A DNA stretch of 64,000 nt from Ancalomicrobiaceae bacterium (GCA_031291575.1 JARLIT010000196.1:1-64000), one strand, 5' to 3'. Shown: positions 1 to 8,435, counted from the first letter of the stretch. Translations and numbers: made by a program. Notes: generated by a model not told the origin, from the letters alone.

Positions 1-1075
1 CCGACACGATGCCGAGCCGGCGGCCGGTCTCGGCGACCGACAGCGGATCGAAGTAGGCGCACTCGATGAAGACGTCGGTGGTCGCCTCGGTGCAGCCCGT
101 TGCCATACCGCCCATCACGCCGCCGATGCCGAGCGGGCCCGATTCGTCGGCGATGATGCAGGTCTTCTCGTCGAGCGCATAGCTCTTGCCATCGAGCGCC
201 AGAAGCGTTTCGCCGGCACGCGCCATCCTGGCGTGGATCGGGCCCTGGAGCTTGGCGGCATCGAACACGTGCAGCGGCCGGCCACGATCGAGCGAGATGT
301 AATTGGTCATGTCGACCAACGCCGAAATCGGCCTGAGCCCCACGGCGCGCAGGCGTTTCTGCAGCCAGTCCGGGCTGTGGCCGTTGTTCACGCCGCGGAT
401 GTAGCGGCCATGGAAGGCGGCGCAGGCGAGCGGTTCGCCGGAGGAGAAGCGCAGCTCGACCTTGATCGGAGAGGCGAAGCCGCCCGGGACCGGACGGATC
501 GGGTCGGACTTCAGTTCGCCGACGCCGGCAGCCGCGAGGTCACGGGCGATGCCGCGCACGCCGGTGCAATCGGCCCGGTTCGGCGTCAGGTTGATGTCGA
601 TGACTGGATCGGCGAGGCCGGCATAGACCGGATAGGAGACGCCGATCGGCGCGTCGGCCGGCAGATCGATGATGCCGTCATGGTCCTCGGAGAGTTCCAG
701 TTCGGCTTCCGAGCACAGCATGCCGCGGCTTTCGACGCCGCGGATGGCGCCGATGCCGAGCGTGATGGCCTTGCCGGGGATGTAGGTGCCCGGGGGTGAA
801 AATACCGATTTCATGCCGGTGCGTGCGTTCGGCGCGCCGCACACGACCTGGATCGGTTCGCCCGAGCCGATGTCGACCATGCAGACCCTGAGCCGGTCGG
901 CATTCGGGTGCTGTACGGCCGAGACCACGTAGGCGGTGACGAATGGCGCCAGCGCTTTCGCCCTGTCTTCGACGCCTTCTACCTCGAGCCCGATCATCGT
1001 CAACGTGTCGACGATCGTCTCCAGGGAGGCAGTGGTGTCGAGGTGATCTTTCAGCCAGGAGAGAGTGAATTTCAT
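1..1075 (-). CDS. pheT: Phenylalanyl-tRNA synthetase beta subunit, N-terminal part (gene runs off the left edge)
   Basis: This is the large subunit of the alpha2-beta2 enzyme that charges tRNA-Phe in the cytoplasm. About 358 residues are visible and the frame is open to base 1; the family is about 800 residues, so more than half the gene lies outside. The protein starts [14 protein letters not shown], typical of PheT. An EMAP/OB-fold tRNA-binding domain follows at about residues 40-150 ([28 protein letters not shown]), then the B3/B4 editing domain ([16 protein letters not shown]). The ATG at 1075-1073 overlaps the TGA of the upstream DUF559 gene as ATGA, so translation is probably coupled. 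pheS is the usual direct neighbour, but here two extra genes lie between the subunits. Confidence 0.97.
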   Translation of the reverse strand, partial: MKFTLSWLKDHLDTTASLETIVDTLTMIGLEVEGVEDRAKALAPFVTAYVVSAVQHPNADRLRVCMVDIGSGEPIQVVCGAPNARTGMKSVFSPPGTYIPGKAITLGIGAIRGVESRGMLCSEAELELSEDHDGIIDLPADAPIGVSYPVYAGLADPVIDINLTPNRADCTGVRGIARDLAAAGVGELKSDPIRPVPGGFASPIKVELRFSSGEPLACAAFHGRYIRGVNNGHSPDWLQKRLRAVGLRPISALVDMTNYISLDRGRPLHVFDAAKLQGPIHARMARAGETLLALDGKSYALDEKTCIIADESGPLGIGGVMGGMATGCTEATTDVFIECAYFDPLSVAETGRRLGIVS

Positions 1076-1659
1076 GGGTGTGAATCTCGATCGTCTGCAG
1101 TCTGTACGATCGACCCCTCTCCCGGCCTTCGGCCACCCTCCCCCACAAGGGGGGAAGGCGAAGGAGCCGGGAGTTCAGAGCCTGTCGTCAGCCGATTTGG
1201 CGCCACAGCTCCCTCCCCCCTTGCGGGGGAGGGTGGCCGAAGGCCGGGAGAGGGGTCTACTGGGTTTCCTGTAAGCGCAGACGTTTGGAGGTTCAATCCC
1301 GCATCCGCCAGCGCAGCGAAAATCTCGTCGAGGACAGCATCGATCCGGCCGCCGATCTCTGAGTTCCAGAACCTCATAGTCGTGAAACCCTGAGCGCGGA
1401 TGAAAGCGTCACGATGGCGATCGCGGACAAGATTGGAATCGAACCCATGCTGTTCGCCATCGAGTTCTACGACCAACCGCGCTTCGAGGCAGGCGAAATC
1501 GGCGATGTATGGTCCGATGGGGACTTGCCGGCGGAACTTCACTTGGCAGAAACGGCCGGCTCGGAGCCTTGCCCAAAGCCTGACTTCGGCATCGGTCATC
1601 TCCCGCCTCAACCGGCGCGCGTTCTGACGTTGGCTATGGGTGACCGGGCGGTGCGGCAT
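1072..1659 (-). CDS. DUF559 endonuclease-domain protein inserted between pheS and pheT; C-terminal tail encoded by a palindromic repeat
   Basis: The 195-residue protein has a DUF559 (Vsr/PD-(D/E)XK-like) domain at about residues 10-118. Visible family motifs are [13 protein letters not shown] with Glu25, the block [15 protein letters not shown] with Asp54, VVELDGEQH with Glu65, Asp67 and His71, and GFTTMRFWN. Substrate and role of the family are not established; a nuclease is inferred from the fold. Residues about 135-183 are not domain sequence. They translate the palindromic repeat at 1112-1257 and read as low-complexity [15 protein letters not shown]-type peptide. The stop overlaps the pheT ATG (ATGA). 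A second repeat of the same family lies just upstream, so the domain is bracketed. No clear Shine-Dalgarno precedes the ATG at 1659, so the start is uncertain. Confidence 0.8.
   Translation of the reverse strand: MPHRPVTHSQRQNARRLRREMTDAEVRLWARLRAGRFCQVKFRRQVPIGPYIADFACLEARLVVELDGEQHGFDSNLVRDRHRDAFIRAQGFTTMRFWNSEIGGRIDAVLDEIFAALADAGLNLQTSALTGNPVDPSPGLRPPSPARGEGAVAPNRLTTGSELPAPSPSPLVGEGGRRPGEGSIVQTADDRDSHP
1112..1257. repeat. Palindromic intergenic-type repeat, copy R1, inside the 3' end of the DUF559 gene
   Basis: Two inverted arms of about 45 bases lie at 1112-1155 and 1207-1257. Each reads ACCCCTCTCCCGGCCTTCGG, then GCCACCCTCCCCC, then an A/G-CAAGGGGGG run. The arms can fold on each other, and each arm also holds a small internal palindrome (GGCCTTCGGCC). 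The copy is translated as the DUF559 C-terminal tail. Related arms occur at 1689-1803. Confidence 0.85.
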
Positions 1660-1688
1660 GGCGTATTCAGATCAGTTCTGTAAGACTT

Positions 1689-1803
1689 ACCCCTGTCCCG
1701 CCCTTCGGGCACCCTCCCCCACATGGGGGGAGGGAACGTTGGGGCGAGATCGGTTCACCAGAGTTCCCTCCCCCTTGTGGAGAAGGGAAAGGGTGGGGGT
1801 TAG
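1689..1803. repeat. Palindromic intergenic repeat, copy R2, upstream of the DUF559 gene
   Basis: The left arm at 1689-1735 (ACCCCTGTCCCGCCCTTCGG onward, ending in CATGGGGGGAGGGAA) and the right arm at 1763-1803 belong to the same family as R1 at 1112-1257. It fills the space between the DUF559 gene and the 148-residue hypothetical gene. The right arm is more diverged than the left. Confidence 0.8.
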
Positions 1804-1820
1804 TCAGAGGTTCCGATCTT

Positions 1821-2267
1821 TTAATCGGGCTTGCGGCGCCTCGAGCGAAAATAGAACTGCGAAGTGGGAACTTTCTCAAGTCCAAGCTCTGAACGAAGCG
1901 CAGCTCTCAGTTCATTGAGTAGGTCCGTCAACGCTTCAGCATTCCCGATTTCGCTTGCTTCTTTTGCATACCTCTGAGCTAGCTCGACTTCGTGGCTTGT
2001 GCCTAGCAGAATTACCTCTGCCAGAGCATAGTCGAACTCACCCTTCAGTTTGTTTTCCACCTCAAGATCAAAGTTTTCTACGTTAAGAAATGCCGCGCGT
2101 TCCAAGCTCTTCCAAGCGCTGATCCGCCGCTCGATGTTTAGCCCTTCTCGCCGCTTGGTCGAATCTCGCCACAGCGTGAGAAGATGATTTACGACGGAAC
2201 CAGAGATTGCACCGACCAACGACGATGAAAGTAGCCAAGCGACAATCGTTGTTGCGTCAATCGTCAT
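1821..2267 (-). CDS. Hypothetical protein with an N-terminal membrane segment; low-GC insertion behind pheS
   Basis: I do not recognise this 148-residue protein. Residues about 6-26 are hydrophobic (VAWLLSSSLVGAISGSVV) and would make one membrane anchor. The rest is charged and probably helical, with a basic C-terminus (FRSRRRKPD). The start codon follows the pheS stop by one base (TGAGATG), so the gene is probably co-transcribed and translationally coupled to pheS. Base composition is close to half G+C, visibly lower than both flanking synthetase genes, which suggests acquisition by transfer. It lies next to repeat R2 and the DUF559 gene. Nothing in the sequence gives a function. The reading frame is convincing because of its length, coupling and coherent protein sequence. 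Confidence 0.65.
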   Translation of the reverse strand: MTIDATTIVAWLLSSSLVGAISGSVVNHLLTLWRDSTKRREGLNIERRISAWKSLERAAFLNVENFDLEVENKLKGEFDYALAEVILLGTSHEVELAQRYAKEASEIGNAEALTDLLNELRAALRSELGLEKVPTSQFYFRSRRRKPD

Positions 2268-2268
2268 C

Positions 2269-3351
2269 TCACCCGCTCACGCCTCCAAACAGCGTCGGCA
2301 CGTCGAGCGGACGGAAGCCATAGTGGCGGATCCAGCGGGCGTCGGCATCGAAGAAGGCCCGCAGATCGTTCATGCCGTACTTCAGCATGGCGATACGGTC
2401 GATGCCCATGCCGAAGGCGAAGCCCTGATACTCGGCAGGATCGATGTTGCTGAACTTCAAGACGTTCGGATGCACCATGCCGCAGCCGAGAATCTCCAGC
2501 CAATCCTTGCCCTCGCCGAACTTGATCTCGGCGCCCGACCGGTCGCAGCGGATGTCGACCTCGTAGGACGGTTCGGTGAAGGGGAAGAACGACGGACGGA
2601 AGCGCATTTCCACCTGCGGCACTTCGAAGAAGGCCTTCAGGAATTCCTCCAGCACCCATTTCAGCGTGCCGATCGTCGAGGTCTTGTCGATGACGAGGCC
2701 CTCGACCTGATGGAACATCGGCGTGTGCGTCTGGTCTGAATCGCAGCGATAGGTGCGCCCCGGGCAGATGACGCGGATCGGCGGCTTCAGCGCCTCCATC
2801 GTCCTCACCTGCACCGGCGAAGTGTGGGTCCTCAACAGCATGCGGCTGCCGTCCTCCTTCGGATTGAAGAAGAACGTGTCGTGCATCTCGCGCGCCGGAT
2901 GGCCGACGGGGAAGTTGAGCGCGGTGAAATTGTAATAGTCGGTCTCGACATCGGGCCCTTCGGCAACCGCGAAGCCCATGTCGGCGAAGATCGCCGTCAA
3001 TTCGTCTGCGACCTGAGCGATCGGATGGATGCGGCCTTCGGCTGTCGGCGTCGGCCGCAACGGCAGCGTCACGTCGACCGCCTCGCGCTTCAGCCTGTCG
3101 GCGAGCGCGGCTTCCTTCAGCGCCTCGCGCCTGACCGCGATCGCCTCGCCAACCGTCTCCTTCAAGCCGTTGATCGCCGGACCGAACGTCTTGCGTTCGT
3201 CCGGGCTCATGCCGCCAAGGAGTTTCAACTGCTCGGAGATCGAGCCCTTCTTGCCGAGGGCGGCGACGCGAACCGCTTCGAGCGCGGCTTCGTCGGCGGC
3301 CCCGGCGATCTGGGCCAGGATCTCAGTTTCGAGGGCGGCGATATGGGTCAT
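2269..3351 (-). CDS. pheS: Phenylalanyl-tRNA synthetase alpha subunit
   Basis: This is the catalytic subunit of PheRS, forming Phe-AMP and transferring Phe to tRNA-Phe. It has 360 residues, normal for bacterial PheS. The N-terminal coiled-coil domain (residues 1-85) is followed by the class II catalytic core: motif 2 in [20 protein letters not shown] and motif 3 in [17 protein letters not shown]. It lies downstream of rplT on the same strand, separated by an intrinsic terminator and about 220 bases, so it is probably transcribed from its own promoter. The next gene downstream is an accessory ORF rather than pheT, which is unusual for this normally tight gene pair. The start at 3351 gives the expected [12 protein letters not shown] terminus. 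Confidence 0.98.
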   Translation of the reverse strand: MTHIAALETEILAQIAGAADEAALEAVRVAALGKKGSISEQLKLLGGMSPDERKTFGPAINGLKETVGEAIAVRREALKEAALADRLKREAVDVTLPLRPTPTAEGRIHPIAQVADELTAIFADMGFAVAEGPDVETDYYNFTALNFPVGHPAREMHDTFFFNPKEDGSRMLLRTHTSPVQVRTMEALKPPIRVICPGRTYRCDSDQTHTPMFHQVEGLVIDKTSTIGTLKWVLEEFLKAFFEVPQVEMRFRPSFFPFTEPSYEVDIRCDRSGAEIKFGEGKDWLEILGCGMVHPNVLKFSNIDPAEYQGFAFGMGIDRIAMLKYGMNDLRAFFDADARWIRHYGFRPLDVPTLFGGVSG

Positions 3352-3512
3352 GAGCTGGATCTCGATGGGGCCTAAGGCCGGATGCCTTGCCCGATGCTTG
3401 AAAGGTGCGCCTTTTTAGCAGACTTTGCCGCGGCTGCCAGTCGTCGATTGTTCGCCCCAGCCTTGCCTCACCCGGCCGGGACGGGGCGTCGTCCGATCCG
3501 AAGGGGCAAACG

Positions 3513-3542
3513 CAAAAAGCCCCGCCGGATCGGCAGGGCTCC
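3513..3542 (-). terminator. Intrinsic terminator of rpmI-rplT
   Basis: Read on the minus strand, the hairpin AGCCCTGCC/GGCGGGGCT is followed by TTTTTGC. It lies just past the rplT stop and before pheS. Confidence 0.85.
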
Positions 3543-3571
3543 TTGAACTCGATGCCGACCGATGCAAACGG

Positions 3572-3946
3572 TCAGGCGGAAGCCTTGGCGAGCGCGGCCT
3601 TGGCGGCGTCGACCAGCGCCTTGAACGCTTCGGGCTGGTTGATGGCGAGGTCCGACATGACCTTGCGATCGACCTCGATGCCGGCCTTGGTGAGGCCGTC
3701 GATGAAGCGCGAGTAGTTCAGGTTCCAGTCGAGTTCGCGAACCGCGGCATTGATGCGCTGGATCCAGAGCGCGCGGAAATTGCGCTTCCTCACCTTGCGG
3801 TCGCGGTAAGCATACTGCATCGACTTGTCGACGGCAGCCTTGGCGGTGCGGATGGTATTCTTGCGACGGCCGTAGAAGCCCTTGGCGGCCTCCAGCACTT
3901 TCTTGTGCTTGGCGTGAGCGGTAACGCCGCGTTTTACACGAGCCAT
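3572..3946 (-). CDS. rplT: 50S ribosomal protein L20
   Basis: L20 binds 23S rRNA early in large-subunit assembly and, in studied bacteria, represses its own operon by binding the leader. The protein has 124 residues (family about 118), with the basic N-terminus [21 protein letters not shown] and the RNA-binding [13 protein letters not shown] and [11 protein letters not shown] segments. The start is supported by the Shine-Dalgarno AAGGAG seven bases upstream of the ATG. It follows rpmI by 53 bases on the same strand and ends at an intrinsic terminator. The C-terminus carries a short Ala-rich extension. Confidence 0.98.
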   Translation of the reverse strand: MARVKRGVTAHAKHKKVLEAAKGFYGRRKNTIRTAKAAVDKSMQYAYRDRKVRKRNFRALWIQRINAAVRELDWNLNYSRFIDGLTKAGIEVDRKVMSDLAINQPEAFKALVDAAKAALAKASA

Positions 3947-3999
3947 ATCGGATCTCCTTAATAGAAAGGTCGGTTCAAGGACCGGGCTCTACCTGGGGC

Positions 4000-4203
4000 T
4001 TACAAGCCGTTCGGCAGGAAAAACTTCCGGATATTGCGGCCGTCGGATTCACTAAGCACGGTAGTACCGCGCGCATTGCGAATGAACTTCGTCGTGCGCT
4101 TGATCATGCCATGCCGTTTTCCGGCCTGCTGCACCTTGACCTTGCCGGTGGCCGTGAGCTTGAAGCGCTTCTTGGCGCCGCTCTTGGTCTTGATCTTGGG
4201 CAT
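4000..4203 (-). CDS. rpmI: 50S ribosomal protein L35
   Basis: L35 is a small basic protein of the large ribosomal subunit. It has 67 residues (family 64-67), beginning [20 protein letters not shown] and ending RKFFLPNGL. The reading frame is open further upstream, but the family terminus and the Shine-Dalgarno GAGAGAG ahead of the ATG at 4203 fix the start. It is the first gene of a two-gene unit with rplT, and has a leader of about 180 bases from a good promoter at 4389-4417. Here it is separated from infC by an unrelated gene and a terminator, unlike the usual infC-rpmI-rplT operon. Confidence 0.97.
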   Translation of the reverse strand: MPKIKTKSGAKKRFKLTATGKVKVQQAGKRHGMIKRTTKFIRNARGTTVLSESDGRNIRKFFLPNGL

Positions 4204-4381
4204 TTTGCTCTCTCTATCGGTTGCGGCGACGTTTGGCTGTGCGTGCTTTCCGAAGAAAGCGGCACAGGCCGTGGCGGCTTCCCGCCACGTGAACCCTCGT
4301 CGCCTGGTGGCATTGGTTGCAATTGGGTTCGAGCATTCAAGAACAGACACGGCAGCCCTTTTAGCCGGACCGTTCGAAAGC
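4204..4381 (-). promoter_or_regulatory. Structured 5' leader of rpmI-rplT, candidate L20 autoregulatory region
   Basis: Transcription from the promoter at 4389-4417 would give a leader of about 178 bases. Two strong hairpins are visible: GTGGCGG/CCGCCAC with a four-base loop at 4271-4288, and GCTTTC/GAAAGC with a four-base loop at 4245-4260. L20 control of its own operon through leader RNA is known in Escherichia coli and Bacillus. Assigning that role here is inference from position and structure. Confidence 0.4.
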
Positions 4382-4388
4382 CGACGGG

Positions 4389-4417
4389 CTTATACGGGCT
4401 TCGTCATCGAAATGCAA
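4389..4417 (-). promoter_or_regulatory. Sigma-70-type promoter for rpmI-rplT
   Basis: Read on the minus strand: -35 TTGCAT (4417-4412), a 17-base spacer, -10 TATAAG (4394-4389). The expected start is near 4381. It lies in the 401-base gap between the PF06475 gene and rpmI, the rest of which shows no convincing ORF. Confidence 0.6.
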
Positions 4418-4604
4418 CAAGGGGAGAGCCGCGGACGCCGGATTCGGCCCATCCTGGTATGCGGGTTGCTTGCGCCGGCCCCCGCCGCCAAGGACCCGTC
4501 TGCGAGCATACCAGCAAGCGCACCGCCTCGAGCCCTCATCCTGCGGCCGCGCCTGGCTGACCCTGGCCTGCCCCTCTAGGCATGCCGGCAAGCACCGCTG
4601 CGGC

Positions 4605-5159
4605 CTATACCCTTTGCAGCCTCTCGCCAATTCGCACGACGATCCCCTCGTCGTCGACCTCGATCTCCTCCGGGCTGCCGTCCTCGGCCACCATCGAATA
4701 GATCCTGCCTGGCTCGGTCGCGGTCACCTTGGCTTTGATCCGCGTGACCTCCAGGCTCGGGGCAGCAATGCGGATGAAGGACAACTCCTGCGCCTTGCCG
4801 GGCTTCCATGCCATGCGCTTCAGCATCACCGACAGCGCGAACGGCGTGGCGTCGAGGCTGGCGTCGTAGCACTTCGACAGGTCGGCGCGCTTCTTGCCCT
4901 CGCCGTCGGTCCATTCGCCGTAGCCGTCGTGGCGCAGCGCAACCGTGGTGCCACCGAGACGCGTCACATGCAGGCTCCTGAGGCCAGCCCATTCGGCATC
5001 GACGACGACGCGGTATCTGAGCCCGTAGGCGGCGTCACCGTCCCCCGCGATCACGACGCCCTCTGCGGCGATGCCGGTGGCGCCGATCTTTACGACTGAA
5101 TGCTCGAGCCCACCGTCGGCGAGCGATCGCCACCTGATCGTCCGCGCCTCGTCGCTCAT
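4605..5159 (-). CDS. Putative glycolipid-binding family protein (PF06475)
   Basis: The 184-residue protein matches the pattern of the PF06475 'putative glycolipid-binding' family: an early IRWRSLADGGLEHSVV segment, YGLRYRVVVDAEW, GYGEWTDGEGKKRADLSKCY, and TPFALSVMLKRM. The family name rests on structural similarity to lipoprotein carriers; no biochemical role is established. No signal peptide is visible, so the protein should be cytoplasmic. The gene sits between infC and rpmI, splitting what is often one operon. An intrinsic terminator separates it from infC, and rpmI has its own promoter downstream, so it is probably a separate unit. The start at 5159 gives MSDEARTIRW, the usual family start. 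Confidence 0.75.
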   Translation of the reverse strand: MSDEARTIRWRSLADGGLEHSVVKIGATGIAAEGVVIAGDGDAAYGLRYRVVVDAEWAGLRSLHVTRLGGTTVALRHDGYGEWTDGEGKKRADLSKCYDASLDATPFALSVMLKRMAWKPGKAQELSFIRIAAPSLEVTRIKAKVTATEPGRIYSMVAEDGSPEEIEVDDEGIVVRIGERLQRV

Positions 5160-5208
5160 TGGCCTGATCCCATGTCCGTTTCGATTTGAGCGGCCACTAA
5201 ATCAGATG

Positions 5209-5237
5209 CAAAAAGGGCGGGAAAGCCCGCCCCTTTT
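5209..5237. terminator. Bidirectional intrinsic terminator downstream of infC
   Basis: The hairpin GGGCGGG-AAAG-CCCGCCC is flanked by an A-run on the left and a T-run on the right, so it can act on either strand. On the minus strand it ends infC before the PF06475 gene. Confidence 0.85.
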
Positions 5238-5287
5238 TCGGAGGTCGCCGCCGTTCCCGCCCAAAGCGCCAGCGCGCGGCGAAACCG

Positions 5288-5827
5288 TCAGCGCCCGGTC
5301 AGAATCATGATCATCTGCTTGCCTTCGAACTTGGCGTCCGATTCGACCTTGGCGATATCCTGCATGTCCGCCTTGACGCGGTCGAGAAGCTGGTAGCCGA
5401 GATCCTGGTGCGCCATCTCGCGACCGCGGAAGCGTAGGGTCACCTTGACCTTGTCGCCCTCCTCGATGAACGTGCGCGACTGGCGGAGCTTCACGCCATA
5501 ATCATGGTCGTCAATATTGGGACGGACCTTGATCTCTTTGATCTCGACGACCTTCTGATTCTTGCGTGCCTCGGCCGCCTTCTTCTGGGCCTGGTATTTG
5601 TAGCGGCCGAAGTCGAGGATCTTGCAGACCGGGGGCACCGACTGCGGGGCGATCTCAACCAGATCGAGGCCCGCTTCTTCCGCGCGGCTCAACGCTTCGA
5701 AGAAGGACAAGACACCGAGATTCTTGCCTTCGTCATCAATCACCTGAACCTGGGGAACTCCTCGGATCTCCCTGTTGATACGCGGCCCATCCTTGGTGGG
5801 CGGCGGCGCACGAAATGGTCTGCGAAT
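5288..5827 (-). CDS. infC: Translation initiation factor IF-3, with a non-canonical ATT start codon
   Basis: IF-3 binds the 30S subunit, checks the start codon and initiator tRNA, and keeps the subunits apart. From the ATT at 5827-5825 the protein has 179 residues, the usual family size. A start at the in-frame GTG at 5743 would remove 28 conserved residues. The upstream part reads [17 protein letters not shown] then [11 protein letters not shown], the standard alphaproteobacterial N-terminus. A Shine-Dalgarno GAGGAGA lies about eight bases before the ATT, and no ATG or GTG is available at that place. AUU starts in infC are established and allow IF-3 to repress its own translation. The C-terminal domain ([13 protein letters not shown]) is intact. 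A terminator follows. Confidence 0.93.
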   Translation of the reverse strand: MRRPFRAPPPTKDGPRINREIRGVPQVQVIDDEGKNLGVLSFFEALSRAEEAGLDLVEIAPQSVPPVCKILDFGRYKYQAQKKAAEARKNQKVVEIKEIKVRPNIDDHDYGVKLRQSRTFIEEGDKVKVTLRFRGREMAHQDLGYQLLDRVKADMQDIAKVESDAKFEGKQMIMILTGR

Positions 5828-6183
5828 GGTCGTTGTCTCCTCTTAAGACGCAGTCGTAAGGACGACGGGGCCGAACTGGCGACGCAACATCGTGTGCTAC
5901 ATCGCAATTACACCAAAGGCCCCGTCTGCGCATGCGCGACAGGGCAATGCCCATGGAGCCCCGGATCCGTACAACCCGTGCACTCAGAATCCGCCGAAAT
6001 TCTGCGGAAGTCAACGGTCTTTCCGGTAATGGGCGCTGCGCGCGCCAGCGCGCAATCGGGCGCGCGCGTAGCTTCGGCAACGGCATCCGGTCGGTGCGCC
6101 CCTGCTCGCCGCGCCATTGCTACCGGTCAACCGTGTCCGGTGACCCTTCTCGCAAAAAGGGTGCGCGTACCTGATCATTTGTA
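5828..6183. other. Intergenic region upstream of infC without a convincing gene
   Basis: This stretch separates infC (minus) from the divergent E1 operon (plus). It must hold the infC promoter, but I see no clear -35/-10 pair. Short ORFs here are Arg-rich with no family features and look like chance frames in GC-rich DNA. Confidence 0.5.
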
Positions 6184-6212
6184 TTGACGAACAGATAAAT
6201 GTTCACTATTGC
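6184..6212 (+). promoter_or_regulatory. Putative promoter of the E1 operon with an embedded dyad
   Basis: -35 TTGACG (6184-6189), 17-base spacer, -10 TATTGC (6207-6212). The spacer holds the inverted repeat GAACA-N6-TGTTC (6189-6204), placed where a repressor would block RNA polymerase. It lies about 130 bases before the alpha-subunit ATG. Functional assignment is inference. Confidence 0.45.
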
Positions 6213-6342
6213 AAAGCCAACAGTTGCTCCGGGATGCGAATTCAGCCGGATCGTATCATCGGACGTGGGTCCCTACCCTCGACTCCGCGATTCGGCCCTT
6301 CGAGGGCCGGTCCGGTCGCCAGTTGGAGGTCGCTCGCTGCAC

Positions 6343-7398
6343 ATGACTCCCACCACACACGTCACATCCGATCCAGACGGCGCTCCCGCCAGCCAGCCGG
6401 TCAATCCGCCGCGGGCTTTTTCGGTGTTTTCAGCCGCGGAACTGAAGACTGCGCTGAAGAAGATGTATCTCATCCGTCGCTTCGAAGAGGCGGCCGAGGA
6501 GGCCTACCAGCGCGGTCTTACCTACGGCACGATGCATCTGTCCATCGGCCAGGAAGCGAGCGCCGTCGGTGCCTGCCTGCCGCTGGGTCCGAGCGACTAC
6601 ATTACCTCGACCCACCGCGGCCACGGCCACTGCATCGCCAAAGGCGCTGATCCCAAACTGATGTTCGCCGAATTCTCCGGCAAGGAGACCGGCTACTGCC
6701 ACGGCCGCGGCGGCTCGATGCATATCGCTGATGTCGAGAACGGCAATCTCGGCGCCAATGGTATCGTCGCCGGCGGCATCCCGATCGCCGTCGGCGCCGC
6801 CTTGTCCATCAAGAAGCGCGGCTTGCCCAATGTGGCGCTGTCGTTCTTCGGTGACGGTGCGGCCAACGAGGGCGCCTTCCACGAGGCGCTGAACATCGCC
6901 TCGATCTGGAAGCTGCCGGTCATCTTCGTCTGTGAAAACAACAAGTACGCCATGTCGACATCGATCGAGCGGGCATTGTCGGTGAAGAACGTCGCCGATC
7001 GCGCGGTCGCCTATTCGATGCCGGGCGTGATTGTCGACGGCAACAGCGTGATCGACATGGCCGATGCGGTGATGGCAGCAATGGACCGGGCTCACGCCGG
7101 CTTGGGGCCGACGCTGATCGAATCGAAGACTTACCGCCTGCGCGGCCATTCCCGCTCCGACCGCAACCGCTACCGCACCCGGGAGGAGATCGAGTCCTGG
7201 GCGGCGCGCGACCCGATCGGCCGGTTCGAGGGCGACCTGATCGCCCATGGACTGGCAACGGCGGCCGACTGCATCGCCATCCGCGAGGCAGCCGAGGCGG
7301 AAATCGCCGCAGCCGTGCAATTCTCCAACGATAGCCCGCTGCCAAGCGTCGATCATCTGCTCAGCGACGTCTACACTCCGGTGGAGGCAAAGCCGTGA
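6343..7398 (+). CDS. Thiamine-diphosphate-dependent dehydrogenase E1 component, alpha subunit (acetoin/2-oxoacid type)
   Basis: The 351-residue protein is the TPP-binding alpha chain of an alpha2-beta2 E1 that decarboxylates a 2-oxoacid or cleaves acetoin. The substrate cannot be read from sequence. The TPP motif runs from [17 protein letters not shown] (GDG at 170-172) to the NN pair at 199-200. [24 protein letters not shown] and [10 protein letters not shown] are typical of the family, closer to acetoin dehydrogenase/PDH type than to branched-chain E1. The frame is open upstream to 6199, but the ATG at 6343 has GGAGGT upstream and fits the family N-terminus. The stop overlaps the start of the beta gene (GTGA), so the subunits are coupled. 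No E2 or E3 gene is adjacent. Confidence 0.9.
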   Translation: MTPTTHVTSDPDGAPASQPVNPPRAFSVFSAAELKTALKKMYLIRRFEEAAEEAYQRGLTYGTMHLSIGQEASAVGACLPLGPSDYITSTHRGHGHCIAKGADPKLMFAEFSGKETGYCHGRGGSMHIADVENGNLGANGIVAGGIPIAVGAALSIKKRGLPNVALSFFGDGAANEGAFHEALNIASIWKLPVIFVCENNKYAMSTSIERALSVKNVADRAVAYSMPGVIVDGNSVIDMADAVMAAMDRAHAGLGPTLIESKTYRLRGHSRSDRNRYRTREEIESWAARDPIGRFEGDLIAHGLATAADCIAIREAAEAEIAAAVQFSNDSPLPSVDHLLSDVYTPVEAKP

Positions 7399-8435
7399 CC
7401 GCTCCTCTGTCCGCAACTACCGGCGCCCTGCCGGTCGATCCGACCGCGACGCGCGAATTGAGTTTTGCCGAAGCGCTGCGCGAGGCCTTGGGTCAGGCGC
7501 TCGAAGCCGACGAGCGCGTGTTCCTGATGGGCGAGGACATCGCCATCTACGGCGGCGCCTTCCAGGTGACGCTCGGCCTTTTGGAACGGTTCGGCCATGA
7601 CCGGGTGATGGATACGCCGATCTCCGAATTGGGCTCCGCCGGCGTTGCGGTCGGTGCGGCACTGGCCGGTTCTAGACCCATTCTCGAATTCCAGTTCCAG
7701 GACTTCGCCACCTTGGCGATGGAACAGATCGTCAATCAGGCGGCCAAGATCCGCTTCATGTTCGGCGGAAAATGTTCGGTGCCGGTGGTGTTCCGGGCGC
7801 CGACCGGCTCGGGCACCGGTGGCGCGGCCCAGCACAGCCAGAGCCTGGAGGCCTGGTACGCGCATGTGCCGGGGCTGAAAGTGGTACAGCCGTCGAACCC
7901 CTACGATGCCAAGGGGTTGCTGTTAGCCGCGCTCGACGATCCCGATCCCGTCATGTTCTTCGAGCACAAGCTTCTCTACAAGGTGAAGGGTCATGTGCCG
8001 GAGGCGCCGTACCGCGTGCCGATCGGCAAGGCGGCGATTGCGCGTCCGGGCACGCATCTGACCATCGTTGCCTCCGCCATCATGGTGTCACGCTCGCTCG
8101 AAGCGGCCAAGGAACTGGCCGAGAAGGGCATCGACGTCGAGGTCATCGATTTGAGGACACTGCGCCCACTCGACACCGAGACGATCATTGCCAGCGTGAA
8201 GAAGACGACGCGGCTGATGTGCGTCTACGAGGGGGTGAAGACCCTCGGCATCGGCGCCGAAATCTCGGCGATGATTGCCGAGAGCGACGCCTTCGACTAT
8301 CTCGATGCGCCGATCCTCAGGCTCGGCGGGGCCGAATCGCCGATCCCCTATTCGCCGATCCTGGAAAAGGCCGCCGTGCCGCAAGTCGCCGACATCGTCG
8401 CCGCCGCCGAGCGGCTGGCGAAGAAGCGGGTGTGA
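7395..8435 (+). CDS. Thiamine-diphosphate-dependent dehydrogenase E1 component, beta subunit
   Basis: This 346-residue partner of the alpha subunit is a transketolase-like pyrimidine-binding domain plus C-terminal domain. Visible family segments are [73 protein letters not shown], and the late [16 protein letters not shown]. It starts at a GTG that overlaps the alpha stop by four bases. The N-terminal extension is only about 25 residues and holds no lipoyl domain, unlike pyruvate dehydrogenase PdhB of many rhizobia. Together with the missing E2/E3 genes this argues against the main pyruvate dehydrogenase and for an accessory enzyme such as acetoin oxidoreductase. Confidence 0.92.
   Translation: MTAPLSATTGALPVDPTATRELSFAEALREALGQALEADERVFLMGEDIAIYGGAFQVTLGLLERFGHDRVMDTPISELGSAGVAVGAALAGSRPILEFQFQDFATLAMEQIVNQAAKIRFMFGGKCSVPVVFRAPTGSGTGGAAQHSQSLEAWYAHVPGLKVVQPSNPYDAKGLLLAALDDPDPVMFFEHKLLYKVKGHVPEAPYRVPIGKAAIARPGTHLTIVASAIMVSRSLEAAKELAEKGIDVEVIDLRTLRPLDTETIIASVKKTTRLMCVYEGVKTLGIGAEISAMIAESDAFDYLDAPILRLGGAESPIPYSPILEKAAVPQVADIVAAAERLAKKRV

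Noticed and set aside
5932-6174. Small ORF upstream of the E1 operon
   Set aside because: Arg-rich, no Shine-Dalgarno and no family features; it looks like chance open frame.
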